From NCBI RefSeq assembly GCF_006494425.1, contig NZ_VHIV01000002.1, forward strand, positions 1-64,000: 64,000 bases of DNA. Direction: 5' to 3'. Every line of letters starts with the position of its first letter. Position 1 is the first letter of the stretch. The notes beneath the pieces were generated by a model. It saw nothing but the letters and a program-made list of their open reading frames with translations, did no database searches and was not told the origin of the DNA. A program made the translations under genes and the position numbers. This document shows positions 49,072 to 57,358 of the stretch, piece by piece. The DNA comes from Bacillus dicomae (GTDB taxonomy: Bacteria; Bacillota; Bacilli; Bacillales; Bacillaceae_G).

Positions 49072-50094
49072 TCATGCTTCAGTCACCTTCTCTACATTCT
49101 CTGCTTGATTACTCGCAGCATTGTGGAAGATGATTTTAATCGTCGTTCCTTTACCAACTTCAGAATCTAGTTTGACAGAGTGACCTAAATAATCACAAAT
49201 TTTACTTACGATATAAAGTCCCATACCAGTAGATTCTCCGAATATACGACCATTTTTTCCAGTGTAAAACGGTTCAAATACTCTTCGAATATCTTCTTGC
49301 GGAATACCAACGCCTTCATCACGAACTTCTAAAATAATATCTTTTCCGTTTCGGTAAGCGGATAAGAACACTTTCTTTCCGCGCTCACCAGAGTAACGAA
49401 CAGCATTTGTCATTAACTGATAGATGATAAATTTTAGCCATTTCGCATCAGAAGCAACCTTTAAGTCAGAATGAACTTCTAAAACAGGGAAGACTCCGTT
49501 TCGAATGAATAGTTCTTTTAATCCGTTAATATTTTTTGTTACTGTATCTTTTAATGAAATCGTCTCAACATGGAAGTCTTCATGGAAGTTATTTAACCTT
49601 GCCATATATAAAGCCATATCGAGTCCTTGGTTTAGACGTTCTAATTCTTTTTTAAACTTCGGAATTAAATGCTCATCTTCCATTTCGAGCACCATAAGCT
49701 GCATAACAGAAACGGGCGTTTTCATTTGATGCACCCAGTGGTTAATGAATAATTGATGTTCTTGTTGTTTTACTTCATACGATTGTAGTTCTTTTTGGAA
49801 GAGACGATACTGCGTACGCACGAGTTCATTTACACCGTGAGGCATCGGAGCAGTTGCTCTTTCAATGAATGCATCTTCCATTTTCTCTGGTTGCTCACTT
49901 AATCTATGGTACATTCTACGATTGCGAACGTAACGATAAGCGAGGAAACAAATGAATAAATATAAACTTAAAACGACGAAGTAAAATTTATTGTTTTGGA
50001 ATCCATCTACTGCATCATAAAGAACGAAGATAATACCGAAGTTTAATACGTACAGTAGAAAAAATGCAAAATGATCACGTAAAAATAGCTTCAT
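49072..50094 (-). CDS. BceS-type intramembrane-sensing histidine kinase
   Basis: A 340-residue kinase with two TM helices (9-27 and 37-56) joined by a loop of under ten residues and no outer sensor domain, the hallmark of BceS kinases that sense through the ABC transporter. The phosphoacceptor is His122 in WVHQMKTPVS. ATP-binding boxes: 'YQLMTNAVRYS' (N), 'EVRDEGVGIP' (G1) and 'GESTGMGLYIVSKICDYLG' (G2). It starts 2 bp after the regulator stop. Confidence 0.92.
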   Translation of the reverse strand: MKLFLRDHFAFFLLYVLNFGIIFVLYDAVDGFQNNKFYFVVLSLYLFICFLAYRYVRNRRMYHRLSEQPEKMEDAFIERATAPMPHGVNELVRTQYRLFQKELQSYEVKQQEHQLFINHWVHQMKTPVSVMQLMVLEMEDEHLIPKFKKELERLNQGLDMALYMARLNNFHEDFHVETISLKDTVTKNINGLKELFIRNGVFPVLEVHSDLKVASDAKWLKFIIYQLMTNAVRYSGERGKKVFLSAYRNGKDIILEVRDEGVGIPQEDIRRVFEPFYTGKNGRIFGESTGMGLYIVSKICDYLGHSVKLDSEVGKGTTIKIIFHNAASNQAENVEKVTEA

Positions 50095-50096
50095 GC

Positions 50097-50792
50097 TTAT
50101 TCACTCCAAGTTGCGTTAAAACGATACCCAAGTCCGCGCACTGTTTCAATAGCATTTTCAATACCAAGCTCATTGAACTTTTTACGAAGACGCGTAATGT
50201 TTACGTTTAATGTATTTTCTTCAACGAAGCTCTCGTCATCCCAAAGGGCAGCTAATAAATCTTCACGGCTCGCTGTACGAGGGAATTTAGATAATAACAT
50301 TTCTGCTAAAATAGCTTCTTTCTTCGTTAAAAGAACTTGCTCAGATCCAAAGTGAATTTCTGGACGTTCAGGGAATAGTTTCAAACCTTCTACTTCAACG
50401 ATACGTTCTGAAATATTTGGGGCATAATCACCGTAAATACGGCGCAATTGACCTTTAATTTTCGCCATTACAACGTCATAGTGGAATGGTTTTGTAATAT
50501 AATCATCCGCACCGCTTTCAATCGCCATAATTTGTTCCATCTCACCAGCACGTGCTGAAATGAAAATAATTGGACAAGTAGATTCATGACGAATTTGACG
50601 GCACCAGTAGAATCCATCGAATTTCGGTAAGTTTACATCAAGTAAAACAAGATGTGGTTTCACTGCATTAAACGATTCCATAATATCATCGAAGTTTTCA
50701 GTAACAACAGCGTCGTAACCGTACTTTTGAATGTGAGATTGTAGTAATGATGAAATATTAGGATCGTCTTCAACGATTAAAATTTTATACAT
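50097..50792 (-). CDS. BceR-type response regulator
   Basis: A 231-residue OmpR-family regulator: receiver with Asp52 (LLDVNLPKFDGFYWCRQIR) and winged helix 'LLTKKEAILAEMLLSKFPRTASREDLLAALWDDESFVEENTLNVNITRLRKKF'. I take the ATG at 50792 (MYKILIVEDD) because TAGGAGGAG lies 8 nt upstream; a longer frame to 50837 has no ribosome site. With the kinase it should control one or more of the Bce transporters in the window. Which promoters it binds is not visible; the TTAAGAAA promoters downstream are candidates. Confidence 0.92.
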   Translation of the reverse strand: MYKILIVEDDPNISSLLQSHIQKYGYDAVVTENFDDIMESFNAVKPHLVLLDVNLPKFDGFYWCRQIRHESTCPIIFISARAGEMEQIMAIESGADDYITKPFHYDVVMAKIKGQLRRIYGDYAPNISERIVEVEGLKLFPERPEIHFGSEQVLLTKKEAILAEMLLSKFPRTASREDLLAALWDDESFVEENTLNVNITRLRKKFNELGIENAIETVRGLGYRFNATWSE

Positions 50793-50926
50793 ATGTATAC
50801 TCCTCCTAAAAAAACAATTGTAGATATAGTGTATCATGTGTTTCGTGTCTTTTCATTAAGTTGAAAGATAAGCTAGTAAACAGTATAGGTCAAAAGCGGA
50901 GAAAGTAAAAAGGGCCTCGTATATAA

Positions 50927-50955
50927 TTGACAATTAACTGCAATCATTTTAACAT
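50927..50955 (+). promoter_or_regulatory. sdpRI promoter
   Basis: TTGACA-N17-TAACAT, close to the sigma-A consensus, ~45 bp upstream of the SdpR-like TTG start. The -10 is overlapped by the SdpR-type palindrome. Confidence 0.75.
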
Positions 50956-50974
50956 TTAGATAAATATCTAAATG
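50953..50974 (+). promoter_or_regulatory. ArsR/SdpR-type operator
   Basis: The arms CATTTAGATA and TATCTAAATG are perfect complements around a central AA. The 22-bp palindrome covers the -10 and start site of the sdpRI promoter and so should give autorepression. Confidence 0.75.
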
Positions 50975-51000
50975 TCTAATTATCGAAAGGAAGAAAGACA

Positions 51001-51273
51001 TTGAATCAAGCATTCAAAGCATTAGCAGATCCAACAAGGCGAAAAATTTTAGACTTATTAAAAGAAGGCAATTTAACTGCTGGTGAGATTGCTGAACATT
51101 TCAATATGACAAAACCAAGTATTTCTCACCACTTAAATGCACTTAAAAATGCTGAACTTATTCAGGATGAAAAGAAAGGGCAATTCGTTGTGTACTCTTT
51201 AAACACAACTGTCTTTCAAGATTTATTAACTTGGGTGTTTACGTTTACGAATAAGGGGGAAGAGGGGAAATGA
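51001..51273 (+). CDS. sdpR: SdpR-like ArsR-family repressor
   Basis: A 90-residue winged helix (FKALADPTRRKILDLLKEGNLTAGEIAEHFNMTKPSISHHLNALKNAELIQDEKKGQFVVYSLN), no metal-binding Cys pair. In B. subtilis SdpR represses sdpRI until SdpI sequesters it at the membrane. Start is TTG 51001 with GAAAGGAAG upstream. It overlaps the SdpI-like gene by 4 bp (ATGA). A palindromic operator sits on its promoter. Confidence 0.88.
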   Translation: MNQAFKALADPTRRKILDLLKEGNLTAGEIAEHFNMTKPSISHHLNALKNAELIQDEKKGQFVVYSLNTTVFQDLLTWVFTFTNKGEEGK

Positions 51274-51905
51274 GAAAGCATCTTTTTGCAATTCTATTAA
51301 TTGTTATAACTTGTTTAGCTTGGGCATATGCATGGCCGAATTTGCCTGACACAATGGCAGTTCATTGGGGAATGGAAGGTGTAAATGGTTATGCTTCCAA
51401 GTTTAATGCAATGCTGTTGCTACTTGGGATTATGATTTTTACTTACGTTTTATTAACCATTACCCCAAAGATTGATCCTAAGAAAAAGAATTATGATAAG
51501 TTTTCTAAAGGTTATATGATAATAAACTATAGCGTAGTAGTATTATTATTTTTAGTTAATATGCTTGTAATTGGGGTGGGGTTAGGCTATGACATTCCAA
51601 TGAATAGTACACCGCTTATTCTTGTTGGTCTTTTATTTATAGTCATCGGAAATTATTTACCACAATGTAAACCAAATTACTTTGTAGGTATAAAAACACC
51701 GTGGACATTAAGTAACGAGGAAGTATGGAGAAAGACACACCGTTTTAGCGGAAAGGTGTTTGTTACATTAGGAATTATTATGATTCTAAGTGTTTTTGCA
51801 CCAGTAGCATGGAAGTCGTTCGTAATGGTTGGCATTATTATCGGTGCAGTAGGACTAACGATGGGATATTCCTATGTCGCTTATAAAAAAGAACTAAAAA
51901 TGTAA
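51270..51905 (+). CDS. sdpI: SdpI-family membrane immunity/signal protein
   Basis: A 211-residue membrane protein: an N-terminal DUF1648 unit (WAYAWPNLPDTMAVHWGMEGVNGYASK, the PxxxxxHW motif) and the SdpI domain (LPQCKPNYFVGIKTPWTLSNEEVWRKTHRFSGKVF). About six TM helices. In B. subtilis SdpI gives immunity to the SdpC killing factor and binds SdpR. No sdpABC genes are in this window, so it may be an orphan immunity system against a neighbour's toxin. It is translationally coupled to sdpR. Confidence 0.88.
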   Translation: MRKHLFAILLIVITCLAWAYAWPNLPDTMAVHWGMEGVNGYASKFNAMLLLLGIMIFTYVLLTITPKIDPKKKNYDKFSKGYMIINYSVVVLLFLVNMLVIGVGLGYDIPMNSTPLILVGLLFIVIGNYLPQCKPNYFVGIKTPWTLSNEEVWRKTHRFSGKVFVTLGIIMILSVFAPVAWKSFVMVGIIIGAVGLTMGYSYVAYKKELKM

Positions 51906-51908
51906 AAC

Positions 51909-51944
51909 AAAGCTGCTTTTCCTTTTCAGGAAGAGCAGCTTTAT
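51909..51944. terminator. Bidirectional terminator, sdpI / AraC gene
   Basis: AAAGCTGCTTTTCC/GGAAGAGCAGCTTT stem between convergent genes, T-rich on both sides. Confidence 0.8.
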
Positions 51945-51947
51945 TCT

Positions 51948-52820
51948 TTATTTCTTCAAAACAGGTATCCAAATTTCACTTTTAAAGTTTGGAGAAGATA
52001 TATCTTTCTGCTCATTCCACAATATTTCTGGTCCTTCTGCTAGTTCATAGTTGGAAGAAGGAAACCATTCGGAATAAATGCGTCCCCATACATTTTGCAG
52101 TGCATCAGGAAATGGACCGACAGCTTCAAATATAGCCCATGTTGAAGCTGCGACTTCAAGTTGCACGAATTGCTCTGGACAATCTTTCGTTGTGGCTACT
52201 CCAATATAGTGATCGAGTTCACCTTTTTCCTCCATTCTGCCTTCAGAAAAGTTAGTAGAAGCACTAATGATTCCAGTAGGTTCCATGTTGGAAAGGGACT
52301 TTAATGTTTGAATAGCCCCCGGATTTAAACTTTTCCACATAGAAGCAATTTCTTCATTTACACCGTTAAAAATGATTGGTACTCGTTTTGTAATGCCTAT
52401 AATCCGAAATGAGTTTTTTTCTTCAATTCGATAGTTCATTTCATTTCCTCCTTGAATGGATAGTTGGAAGGTCATTGGTGAATAGGCTTTTAAAGAATGA
52501 CTACTATTTCGGGCTTCAGAAGGTGTTATACCATGCAAATTTTGAAATGCACGAGAGAATGAATCTGGTGAATTGTAGCCATATTTTATAGCGACATCAA
52601 TAACTTTTGTATCGCTATTCTTTAGTTCAAAAGCAGCGAGAGTAAGACGTCTACAGCGAATATATTCTGATAGTGATATGCCAGCTAGGAAAGAAAACAT
52701 TCTTTTGAAATGATATTCGGAGCAGTAAGCTATTTTTGCGACTTCTTTAAAATCAATTTCATGTGTAAGGTTGTTTTCAATATACTGCATTGCCGCATTC
52801 ATGTTTTTAAGTGAATCCAT
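51948..52820 (-). CDS. AraC-family regulator with GyrI-like effector domain
   Basis: 290 residues. N-terminal AraC DNA-binding domain with two helix-turn-helices ('[45 protein letters not shown]' and '[32 protein letters not shown]', residues ~20-105) and a C-terminal GyrI-like domain (~130-290) as in Rob/BltR-type sensors of drugs and peptides. The ATG at 52820 has GAGGAGG 8 nt upstream; upstream residues in the open frame are not translated. It is divergent from a BceAB-type transporter, with two matching 27-bp operators between them, so it probably activates that transporter. Confidence 0.87.
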   Translation of the reverse strand: MDSLKNMNAAMQYIENNLTHEIDFKEVAKIAYCSEYHFKRMFSFLAGISLSEYIRCRRLTLAAFELKNSDTKVIDVAIKYGYNSPDSFSRAFQNLHGITPSEARNSSHSLKAYSPMTFQLSIQGGNEMNYRIEEKNSFRIIGITKRVPIIFNGVNEEIASMWKSLNPGAIQTLKSLSNMEPTGIISASTNFSEGRMEEKGELDHYIGVATTKDCPEQFVQLEVAASTWAIFEAVGPFPDALQNVWGRIYSEWFPSSNYELAEGPEILWNEQKDISSPNFKSEIWIPVLKK

Positions 52821-52908
52821 ACTATGACCTCCTCTGTACATAGAATAGCAGGAAAAAAATAGCCCCATCCGACATTTCATGCACAACTTTGTAGGGTACA
52901 TTTTTTAC

Positions 52909-52935
52909 CTTACAAAATTGTAATGTTCCTGTAAG
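52909..52935 (-). promoter_or_regulatory. 27-bp operator, copy 1 (AraC-gene side)
   Basis: CTTACA-N15-TGTAAG, ~89 bp upstream of the AraC-type gene. The 15-bp spacer is 10/15 identical to that of copy 2. Confidence 0.6.
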
Positions 52936-53025
52936 GAGAATGAATGGATGGCATGCTATCCCAATGTTATAGTAACAAAGTACTTTGATTCATAAGGTTA
53001 AATTTTGATTTCTTTGCTCACCGGG

Positions 53026-53052
53026 CTTACATAACTGTCATGTTTGTGTAAG
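53026..53052 (+). promoter_or_regulatory. 27-bp operator, copy 2 (transporter side)
   Basis: CTTACA-N15-TGTAAG. It ends 32 bp before the TATAGT -10 of the transporter promoter, a normal place for an AraC-type activator. Confidence 0.65.
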
Positions 53053-53125
53053 AAACATCGATAGTGGCAAGAGTAGAGAATGTATATAGTGAAAATAGAG
53101 AATAGATGAAATGAGGGATGTCGAG

Positions 53126-53896
53126 ATGAAAACAGTGTTAGAAGCAAAAAATATTGAAAAAGTGTATGACACGGGTGGTAATAAATTTGCAGCGTTAAAA
53201 GGTATTAACTTACAAGTAAAAGAAGGTGAGTTTGTTGGAATTATGGGACCTTCTGGTTCTGGTAAGACGACTCTGTTAAATGTTCTTTCTACAATTGATA
53301 ATGCGACGAACGGTGAGATTTTAATTGATGGAAAAGATATCGTGAAAATGAATGATGATAAGTTAGCGTTATTCCGCCGCGATCATTTAGGTTTTATCTT
53401 CCAAGATTATAACTTATTAGATACGTTAACGGTAAAAGAGAATATTGCGTTACCTCTTGCGTTATCAAAGGTGAAAGCAAATGAGATTGATCGTCGTGTT
53501 CTTGAAATCTCAAAGAAATTCGGTATTGATCATATTTTAAGTCAGTTCCCATATCAAGTATCTGGTGGACAGAAACAGCGCTGCGCAGCATCGCGTGCAA
53601 TCGTTACAAATCCAAGTATGATTTTCGGAGACGAGCCGACTGGAGCGCTTGATTCGAAATCAGCGACAGATTTACTTGAAAGTATGAAGTCGTTAAATGA
53701 ATATGATAACTCTACAATTTTAATGGTAACACACGATGCGTTTGCGGCAAGTTACTGTAAGCGAGTTATTTTCATTAAAGATGGTGAGTTATATAAAGAA
53801 TTACACCGCGATGAATTAACGCGTAAACAATTCTTCCAACAAGTCGTTGACGTAATGTCTTCTATTTCCGGAGGTATGGCTGATGACCTTATCTAG
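53126..53896 (+). CDS. BceA-type ABC transporter ATPase (second system)
   Basis: 256 residues: Walker A GPSGSGKT (Lys47), 'GFIFQDYNLLDTLTVKENIALPLALSK', signature 'VSGGQKQRCAASRAI', Walker B 'MIFGDEPTGALDSKSAT' and 'MVTHDAFAASYCKRVIFIKDGELYKELHR'. The ATG at 53126 (MKTVLEAKN) is favoured by alignment with its paralogue at 59971; an ATG five codons upstream is possible. It overlaps its permease by 14 bp. Regulation is probably by the divergent AraC/GyrI protein. Confidence 0.93.
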   Translation: MKTVLEAKNIEKVYDTGGNKFAALKGINLQVKEGEFVGIMGPSGSGKTTLLNVLSTIDNATNGEILIDGKDIVKMNDDKLALFRRDHLGFIFQDYNLLDTLTVKENIALPLALSKVKANEIDRRVLEISKKFGIDHILSQFPYQVSGGQKQRCAASRAIVTNPSMIFGDEPTGALDSKSATDLLESMKSLNEYDNSTILMVTHDAFAASYCKRVIFIKDGELYKELHRDELTRKQFFQQVVDVMSSISGGMADDLI

Positions 53897-55832
53897 CATT
53901 GCCCTCCGCAACATACAGCGGAATTTTAAAGACTACTTTGTATATTTTGCATCTATGATTTTTAGTATCGTTATTTACTTTACATTTAAAGCACTGCAAT
54001 ATAATTCACAAATGGAAAAAGCAGCGGAAGCTTCAAAAAAAATTAGTGGAGCGTTCCAAGTTTCTAGTGTCATGCTAATTATATTCGTAGCGGTGTTTAT
54101 TATATATTCAAACGGTTTCTTTACACGAAAACGTAAAAAAGAAGTTGGACTATATTCTTTACTAGGTATTCGTAAAAGACAGATTGGTAAAATGCTCTTT
54201 TATGAAAATATGTTAATGGGATTAATGTCTTTAATTATCGGGATTGCGATTGGTAGTGTCCTTTCAAAGTTATTCCTTGAGTTATTAGTAAGTATGATGG
54301 GATTAAATTTAAATGTTCATTTTGAAGTACCGATGGCTGCCATTATTGATACAGCAATTATTTTCTTTGTGATTATTTTATATACATCACTTCAAGGATA
54401 TCGTTTAATTTATCGCTTTAAGTTAATTGAACTTTTCCGCGCCGAACGTGAAGGAGAAGCAATGCCAAAAGGATCAGTTATTATGGCATTAATTTCAGTT
54501 TTCTTAATCGGTTCAGGTTATTTCTTAGCGTTAATGTATATGAAAGCAGTTATGTATGCAGACTTTATGGTCGTTGCATTATACATTTTATTAGCGACAG
54601 TAACAGGAACTTATTTATTGTTCATGTTCTTCACAGTATTTGTATTGAAACGTGCAAGAAATAATAAGTCAGCGTTTTATAACGGTATGAATATGGTAAC
54701 GACATCACAGTTACTATATCGCATTAAAGGGAATGCGAAATCACTTGCGACAATTGCTATTTTAAGTGCAGTAACATTAACGGCGGTTGGTACGTCAGTT
54801 ACGATGTATTACAATACATTTACGCAATCAAAAGTGGCTGCACCGTATAGTTATTCTTATGAGAAAAAAGATGAAGCATTAGATAAAAAAGTAAATGAAA
54901 TACTTGCTGGAGAGAAGAAGAATCATCCAGTGACATATGAAGCAGAAGTTGAAATGATTCCTGTGAAAGGAACATTTAAAGGTGAAAGAGCGGATCAAGT
55001 TCTGAACACACACTATAATGTTACGAAGCAGTACGAGCTTATTTCTCAATCAAACTTTAATGCACTTGCGAAACATTTAGATGTAGAACCTGTAAATTTA
55101 AGTGCGAATGAAGCTTTTGTATATGATAGCTTATATATTGAAAAGCTTGATTTTGGTCCTCTTTACACAGGAAATACAGCTGTATTCCCTGTTGGAAATG
55201 AATCAAAAGAGTTAAAGATTAAAGGTGTAAATAGTAGAAGTGTTACAAACTTAAATGAACTATTTGTAATCGTTCCGGATCAAACATATGAGCAAGCGAA
55301 ACAAGTAAACGAAACGCGCACTGTAAAAAATATTGATGTAAAAGGTGAGCGAAATAGTAAAGAGTTAACAGCAAAATTAGCAAGTGTTATGCCAGCTGGT
55401 GAATCAGAAATTTTAAAACCATTTCATGATTTCTATACAGGATTCCAAATGGGGCTTGAAACGACAGGTTTAATGATGTTCATCGGACTGTTTTTAGGAT
55501 TAGTCTTCCTATTAGCGACAGGCTCAATCATTTACTTCAAGCAGCTTACAGAAGCAAGTGCTGACCGTGATCGTTACGTTGTCCTTCATAAAGTTGGTGT
55601 AACGAAGCAAGAGATGAAGAAAGCTATCGCAAAACAAGTGAGCTTTATCTTCGCTATTCCGTTAGTAATCGGAATTCTGCACAGCTTATTTGCACTAAAA
55701 GGTTTAGCAAATATATTACCATTTGAAATTATGATCCCGCTCCTAATTAGTATCGGAGTATACGGCGTCATTTATATTGGATATTATTTCTTAACAGTCC
55801 GTTCTTATTATAAGATTGTGAGTGCGAAGTAA
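53883..55832 (+). CDS. BceB-type ABC transporter permease (second system)
   Basis: A 649-residue permease (MTLSSIALRNIQRNFKDYFVYFASMIFSIVIYFTF), ten TM helices, with an extracytoplasmic domain at ~310-520. It differs from permeases 1-3 and is strikingly similar to the one at 60728-62644 ('NGMNMVTTSQLLYRIKGNAKSLATIAILSAVTLTAVGTSVTMYYNT'). GGAGGT lies in the end of the ATPase gene. The subgroup resembles YxdM-type permeases. Confidence 0.92.
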   Translation: MTLSSIALRNIQRNFKDYFVYFASMIFSIVIYFTFKALQYNSQMEKAAEASKKISGAFQVSSVMLIIFVAVFIIYSNGFFTRKRKKEVGLYSLLGIRKRQIGKMLFYENMLMGLMSLIIGIAIGSVLSKLFLELLVSMMGLNLNVHFEVPMAAIIDTAIIFFVIILYTSLQGYRLIYRFKLIELFRAEREGEAMPKGSVIMALISVFLIGSGYFLALMYMKAVMYADFMVVALYILLATVTGTYLLFMFFTVFVLKRARNNKSAFYNGMNMVTTSQLLYRIKGNAKSLATIAILSAVTLTAVGTSVTMYYNTFTQSKVAAPYSYSYEKKDEALDKKVNEILAGEKKNHPVTYEAEVEMIPVKGTFKGERADQVLNTHYNVTKQYELISQSNFNALAKHLDVEPVNLSANEAFVYDSLYIEKLDFGPLYTGNTAVFPVGNESKELKIKGVNSRSVTNLNELFVIVPDQTYEQAKQVNETRTVKNIDVKGERNSKELTAKLASVMPAGESEILKPFHDFYTGFQMGLETTGLMMFIGLFLGLVFLLATGSIIYFKQLTEASADRDRYVVLHKVGVTKQEMKKAIAKQVSFIFAIPLVIGILHSLFALKGLANILPFEIMIPLLISIGVYGVIYIGYYFLTVRSYYKIVSAK

Positions 55833-55876
55833 TAAGGGACAGCTATCGCTACAGGCGATAGTTGTTTTTTTTATTC

Positions 55877-55931
55877 TTCATAAAATCTTAAGAAACTTCC
55901 TCAATTTTTATTAAGAAACGATAGTTATACT
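55877..55931 (+). promoter_or_regulatory. TTAAGAAA-box promoter 1 (methyltransferase-DedA)
   Basis: TTCATAAA (55877, degenerate) then TTAAGAAA at 55888 and 55911 (11- and 23-bp spacing), then 7 bp to TATACT (55926-55931). Same geometry as at 57262 and 59863. Likely site for an OmpR-type response regulator. Confidence 0.75.
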
Positions 55932-55975
55932 TAGACACAAGTTAAAAACTATCGAACGAATGAGGAGAGGTTTAT

Positions 55976-56554
55976 ATGCAACTCATAACATTCTTACACG
56001 AATTTATTAAACATCCGAAACATACTGGTGCAATTGCGCCAAGTTCAAAAATATTAGCAAAGAAAATGGTCGATGTAATTAATTTTAATAAAGCAAAATG
56101 CATTGTAGAGTTAGGTCCTGGTACGGGAGTTTTTACGAAAGAAATTATGAAGAGAAAGAAGAAGGAGACAATATTTCTTCTTATTGAAATTAATGAAGTG
56201 TTTTGCAAAGAGTTAAAGAGAAAGTTTAAAAATGAGCAGAACGTCATTGTTGTGCACGGTTCAGCTGAAAATATAAAGAAGTATATGGAAGAGTTCCATA
56301 TAGAACGCATTGATTACGTCTTATCGGGATTACCTTTTACATCTTTACCAGAAGCAGTTTCAAAGTCCATTTTAAACAATGTAATGGAAGCGATAGATGA
56401 GAAAGGTGAGTTTATTACATTTCAATATTCACTTGTGAAAAAAGGGTTTATACAGCATTTCTTCCCTGAAATTACACTAGAAAAAGTGTGGCTCAATTTC
56501 CCGCCAGCTTACGTCTTTAGCTGTAAAAAAGAGCTAAGGAGAGCATATGCATAA
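55976..56554 (+). CDS. Class I SAM-dependent methyltransferase (PmtA/KsgA-like)
   Basis: A 192-residue methyltransferase: 'AIAPSSKILAKKMVDVINFNKAKCIVELGPGTGVFTKEIM' (SAM motif I, ELGPGTG), an acidic ligand in 'LLIEINEVFCKEL', 'VVHGSAENIKKYM' and 'DYVLSGLPFTSLP' (motif IV, LPF). The order resembles phospholipid N-methyltransferases (PmtA) and the rRNA adenine dimethylases; the N-terminal HPKHTGAIAPSS is typical of the former. Bacillus does not usually make phosphatidylcholine, so the substrate is uncertain. A strong GAGGAGAGG precedes the ATG. One operon with the DedA gene (1-bp overlap), driven by a TTAAGAAA-box promoter. Confidence 0.8.
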   Translation: MQLITFLHEFIKHPKHTGAIAPSSKILAKKMVDVINFNKAKCIVELGPGTGVFTKEIMKRKKKETIFLLIEINEVFCKELKRKFKNEQNVIVVHGSAENIKKYMEEFHIERIDYVLSGLPFTSLPEAVSKSILNNVMEAIDEKGEFITFQYSLVKKGFIQHFFPEITLEKVWLNFPPAYVFSCKKELRRAYA

Positions 56555-57144
56555 TGGAATTACATGAATTACTATCCTATATTGAGCAATACGGTTATTG
56601 GGCATTATTTTTCTGCCTATGGTTAGGTATTATCGGTATGCCAATTCCAGACGAAATGATCGTAATGAGCGGTGGTTTTGTCTCTTCACTCGGTATATTA
56701 AGTGTTATTCCTGCGTTTTTATTAACGTATTTAGGCGTTGTATCAGGGCTTTCTTTAGGTTATATATTAGGGAAAATATTTGGTACGAAAGTACTTCATA
56801 AGCTAATGAAAAAGAAAAAGGCGAAATATCTTTGGAAATCTCAACAAATGATAGAGAAGTATGGTCATTATGCGTTAGTCACAAGTTACTTCATACCAGT
56901 TGTAAGACATATCGTACCGTATTTAGTCGGAATGAATAACATGTCATTTCGGACGTATGCTTTGTATTCCTATGCGACAGGATTTGTTTGGACACTCGTT
57001 TATTTCATACTCGGTTCTTTATTTGGACAACATATTGAAAGGATTGTAGCAGTTGCGATAGAGTACGGCATGTATTTTGGCGTAGTTGTCGTTTTGATTG
57101 GCAGTTTGTTTTATGTAAAAAGAAGTGCAGTAGTTAGTAAATAG
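56554..57144 (+). CDS. DedA-family membrane protein
   Basis: A 196-residue DedA/VTT-domain protein: 'YGYWALFFCLWLGIIGMPIPDEMIVMSGGFVSSLG' (acidic DedA signature), 'GDxxGYxLGK-like SGLSLGYILGKIFG', and 'FIPVVRHIVPYLVGMNNMSFRTYALYSYATGFVWTLVYFILGSLFG' with the conserved Arg. Some DedA proteins flip undecaprenyl phosphate or phosphatidylethanolamine and give peptide resistance. Stop and start overlap (TAATG) with the methyltransferase gene. The pairing with a lipid-type methyltransferase under an envelope-stress-type promoter suggests a membrane-lipid role. Confidence 0.88.
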   Translation: MELHELLSYIEQYGYWALFFCLWLGIIGMPIPDEMIVMSGGFVSSLGILSVIPAFLLTYLGVVSGLSLGYILGKIFGTKVLHKLMKKKKAKYLWKSQQMIEKYGHYALVTSYFIPVVRHIVPYLVGMNNMSFRTYALYSYATGFVWTLVYFILGSLFGQHIERIVAVAIEYGMYFGVVVVLIGSLFYVKRSAVVSK

Positions 57145-57145
57145 A

Positions 57146-57184
57146 GGAGGCTGTCCAAAATACATTTTGGACAGCCTCTTTTGT
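57146..57184 (+). terminator. Terminator of the methyltransferase-DedA operon
   Basis: GAGGCTGTCCAAAAT-ACA-TTTTGGACAGCCTC then TTTTG; long, GC-rich and near-perfect. Confidence 0.92.
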
Positions 57185-57204
57185 TTTATCTACTGTCAGT
57201 TTTT

Positions 57205-57232
57205 GTCGGTAAGTCGATTATAATTTCATGTA
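57205..57232 (+). repeat. 41-bp-period repeat, remnant D
   Basis: GTCGGTAAGTCGATTATAATTTCATGTAC matches the beginning of copies A-C joined directly to the end of a unit, as if the middle had been deleted. Confidence 0.5.
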
Positions 57233-57261
57233 CCTAGATGTGATCTCACATTTCCCCTACA

Positions 57262-57316
57262 TTAAGAAAAAGTTAAGAAACCGTACGAGTTTTTATTAAG
57301 AAATACTCTCTATACT
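57262..57316 (+). promoter_or_regulatory. TTAAGAAA-box promoter 2 (yxeA-like)
   Basis: TTAAGAAA at 57262, 57273 and 57296 (spacing 11 and 23 bp), then 7 bp to TATACT at 57311-57316. All three boxes are perfect. Confidence 0.8.
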
Positions 57317-57358
57317 TAGAAATGTGCTCAAGAAAACATAATGAAAGGCGGAATATAG

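Larger units (their letters stand above)
52821..53125. other. Divergent regulatory region, AraC gene / BceAB-type transporter
   Basis: About 305 bp with no gene. It contains the two CTTACA-N15-TGTAAG operators and a TATAGT -10 (53085-53090) without a good -35, as expected of an activated promoter. Confidence 0.6.

Noticed and set aside
50891-50925. Possible relic of the menB-menE repeat (CAAAAGCGG..GGGCCTCGT)
   Set aside because: Only two short matches with wrong spacing; too weak to call a repeat.
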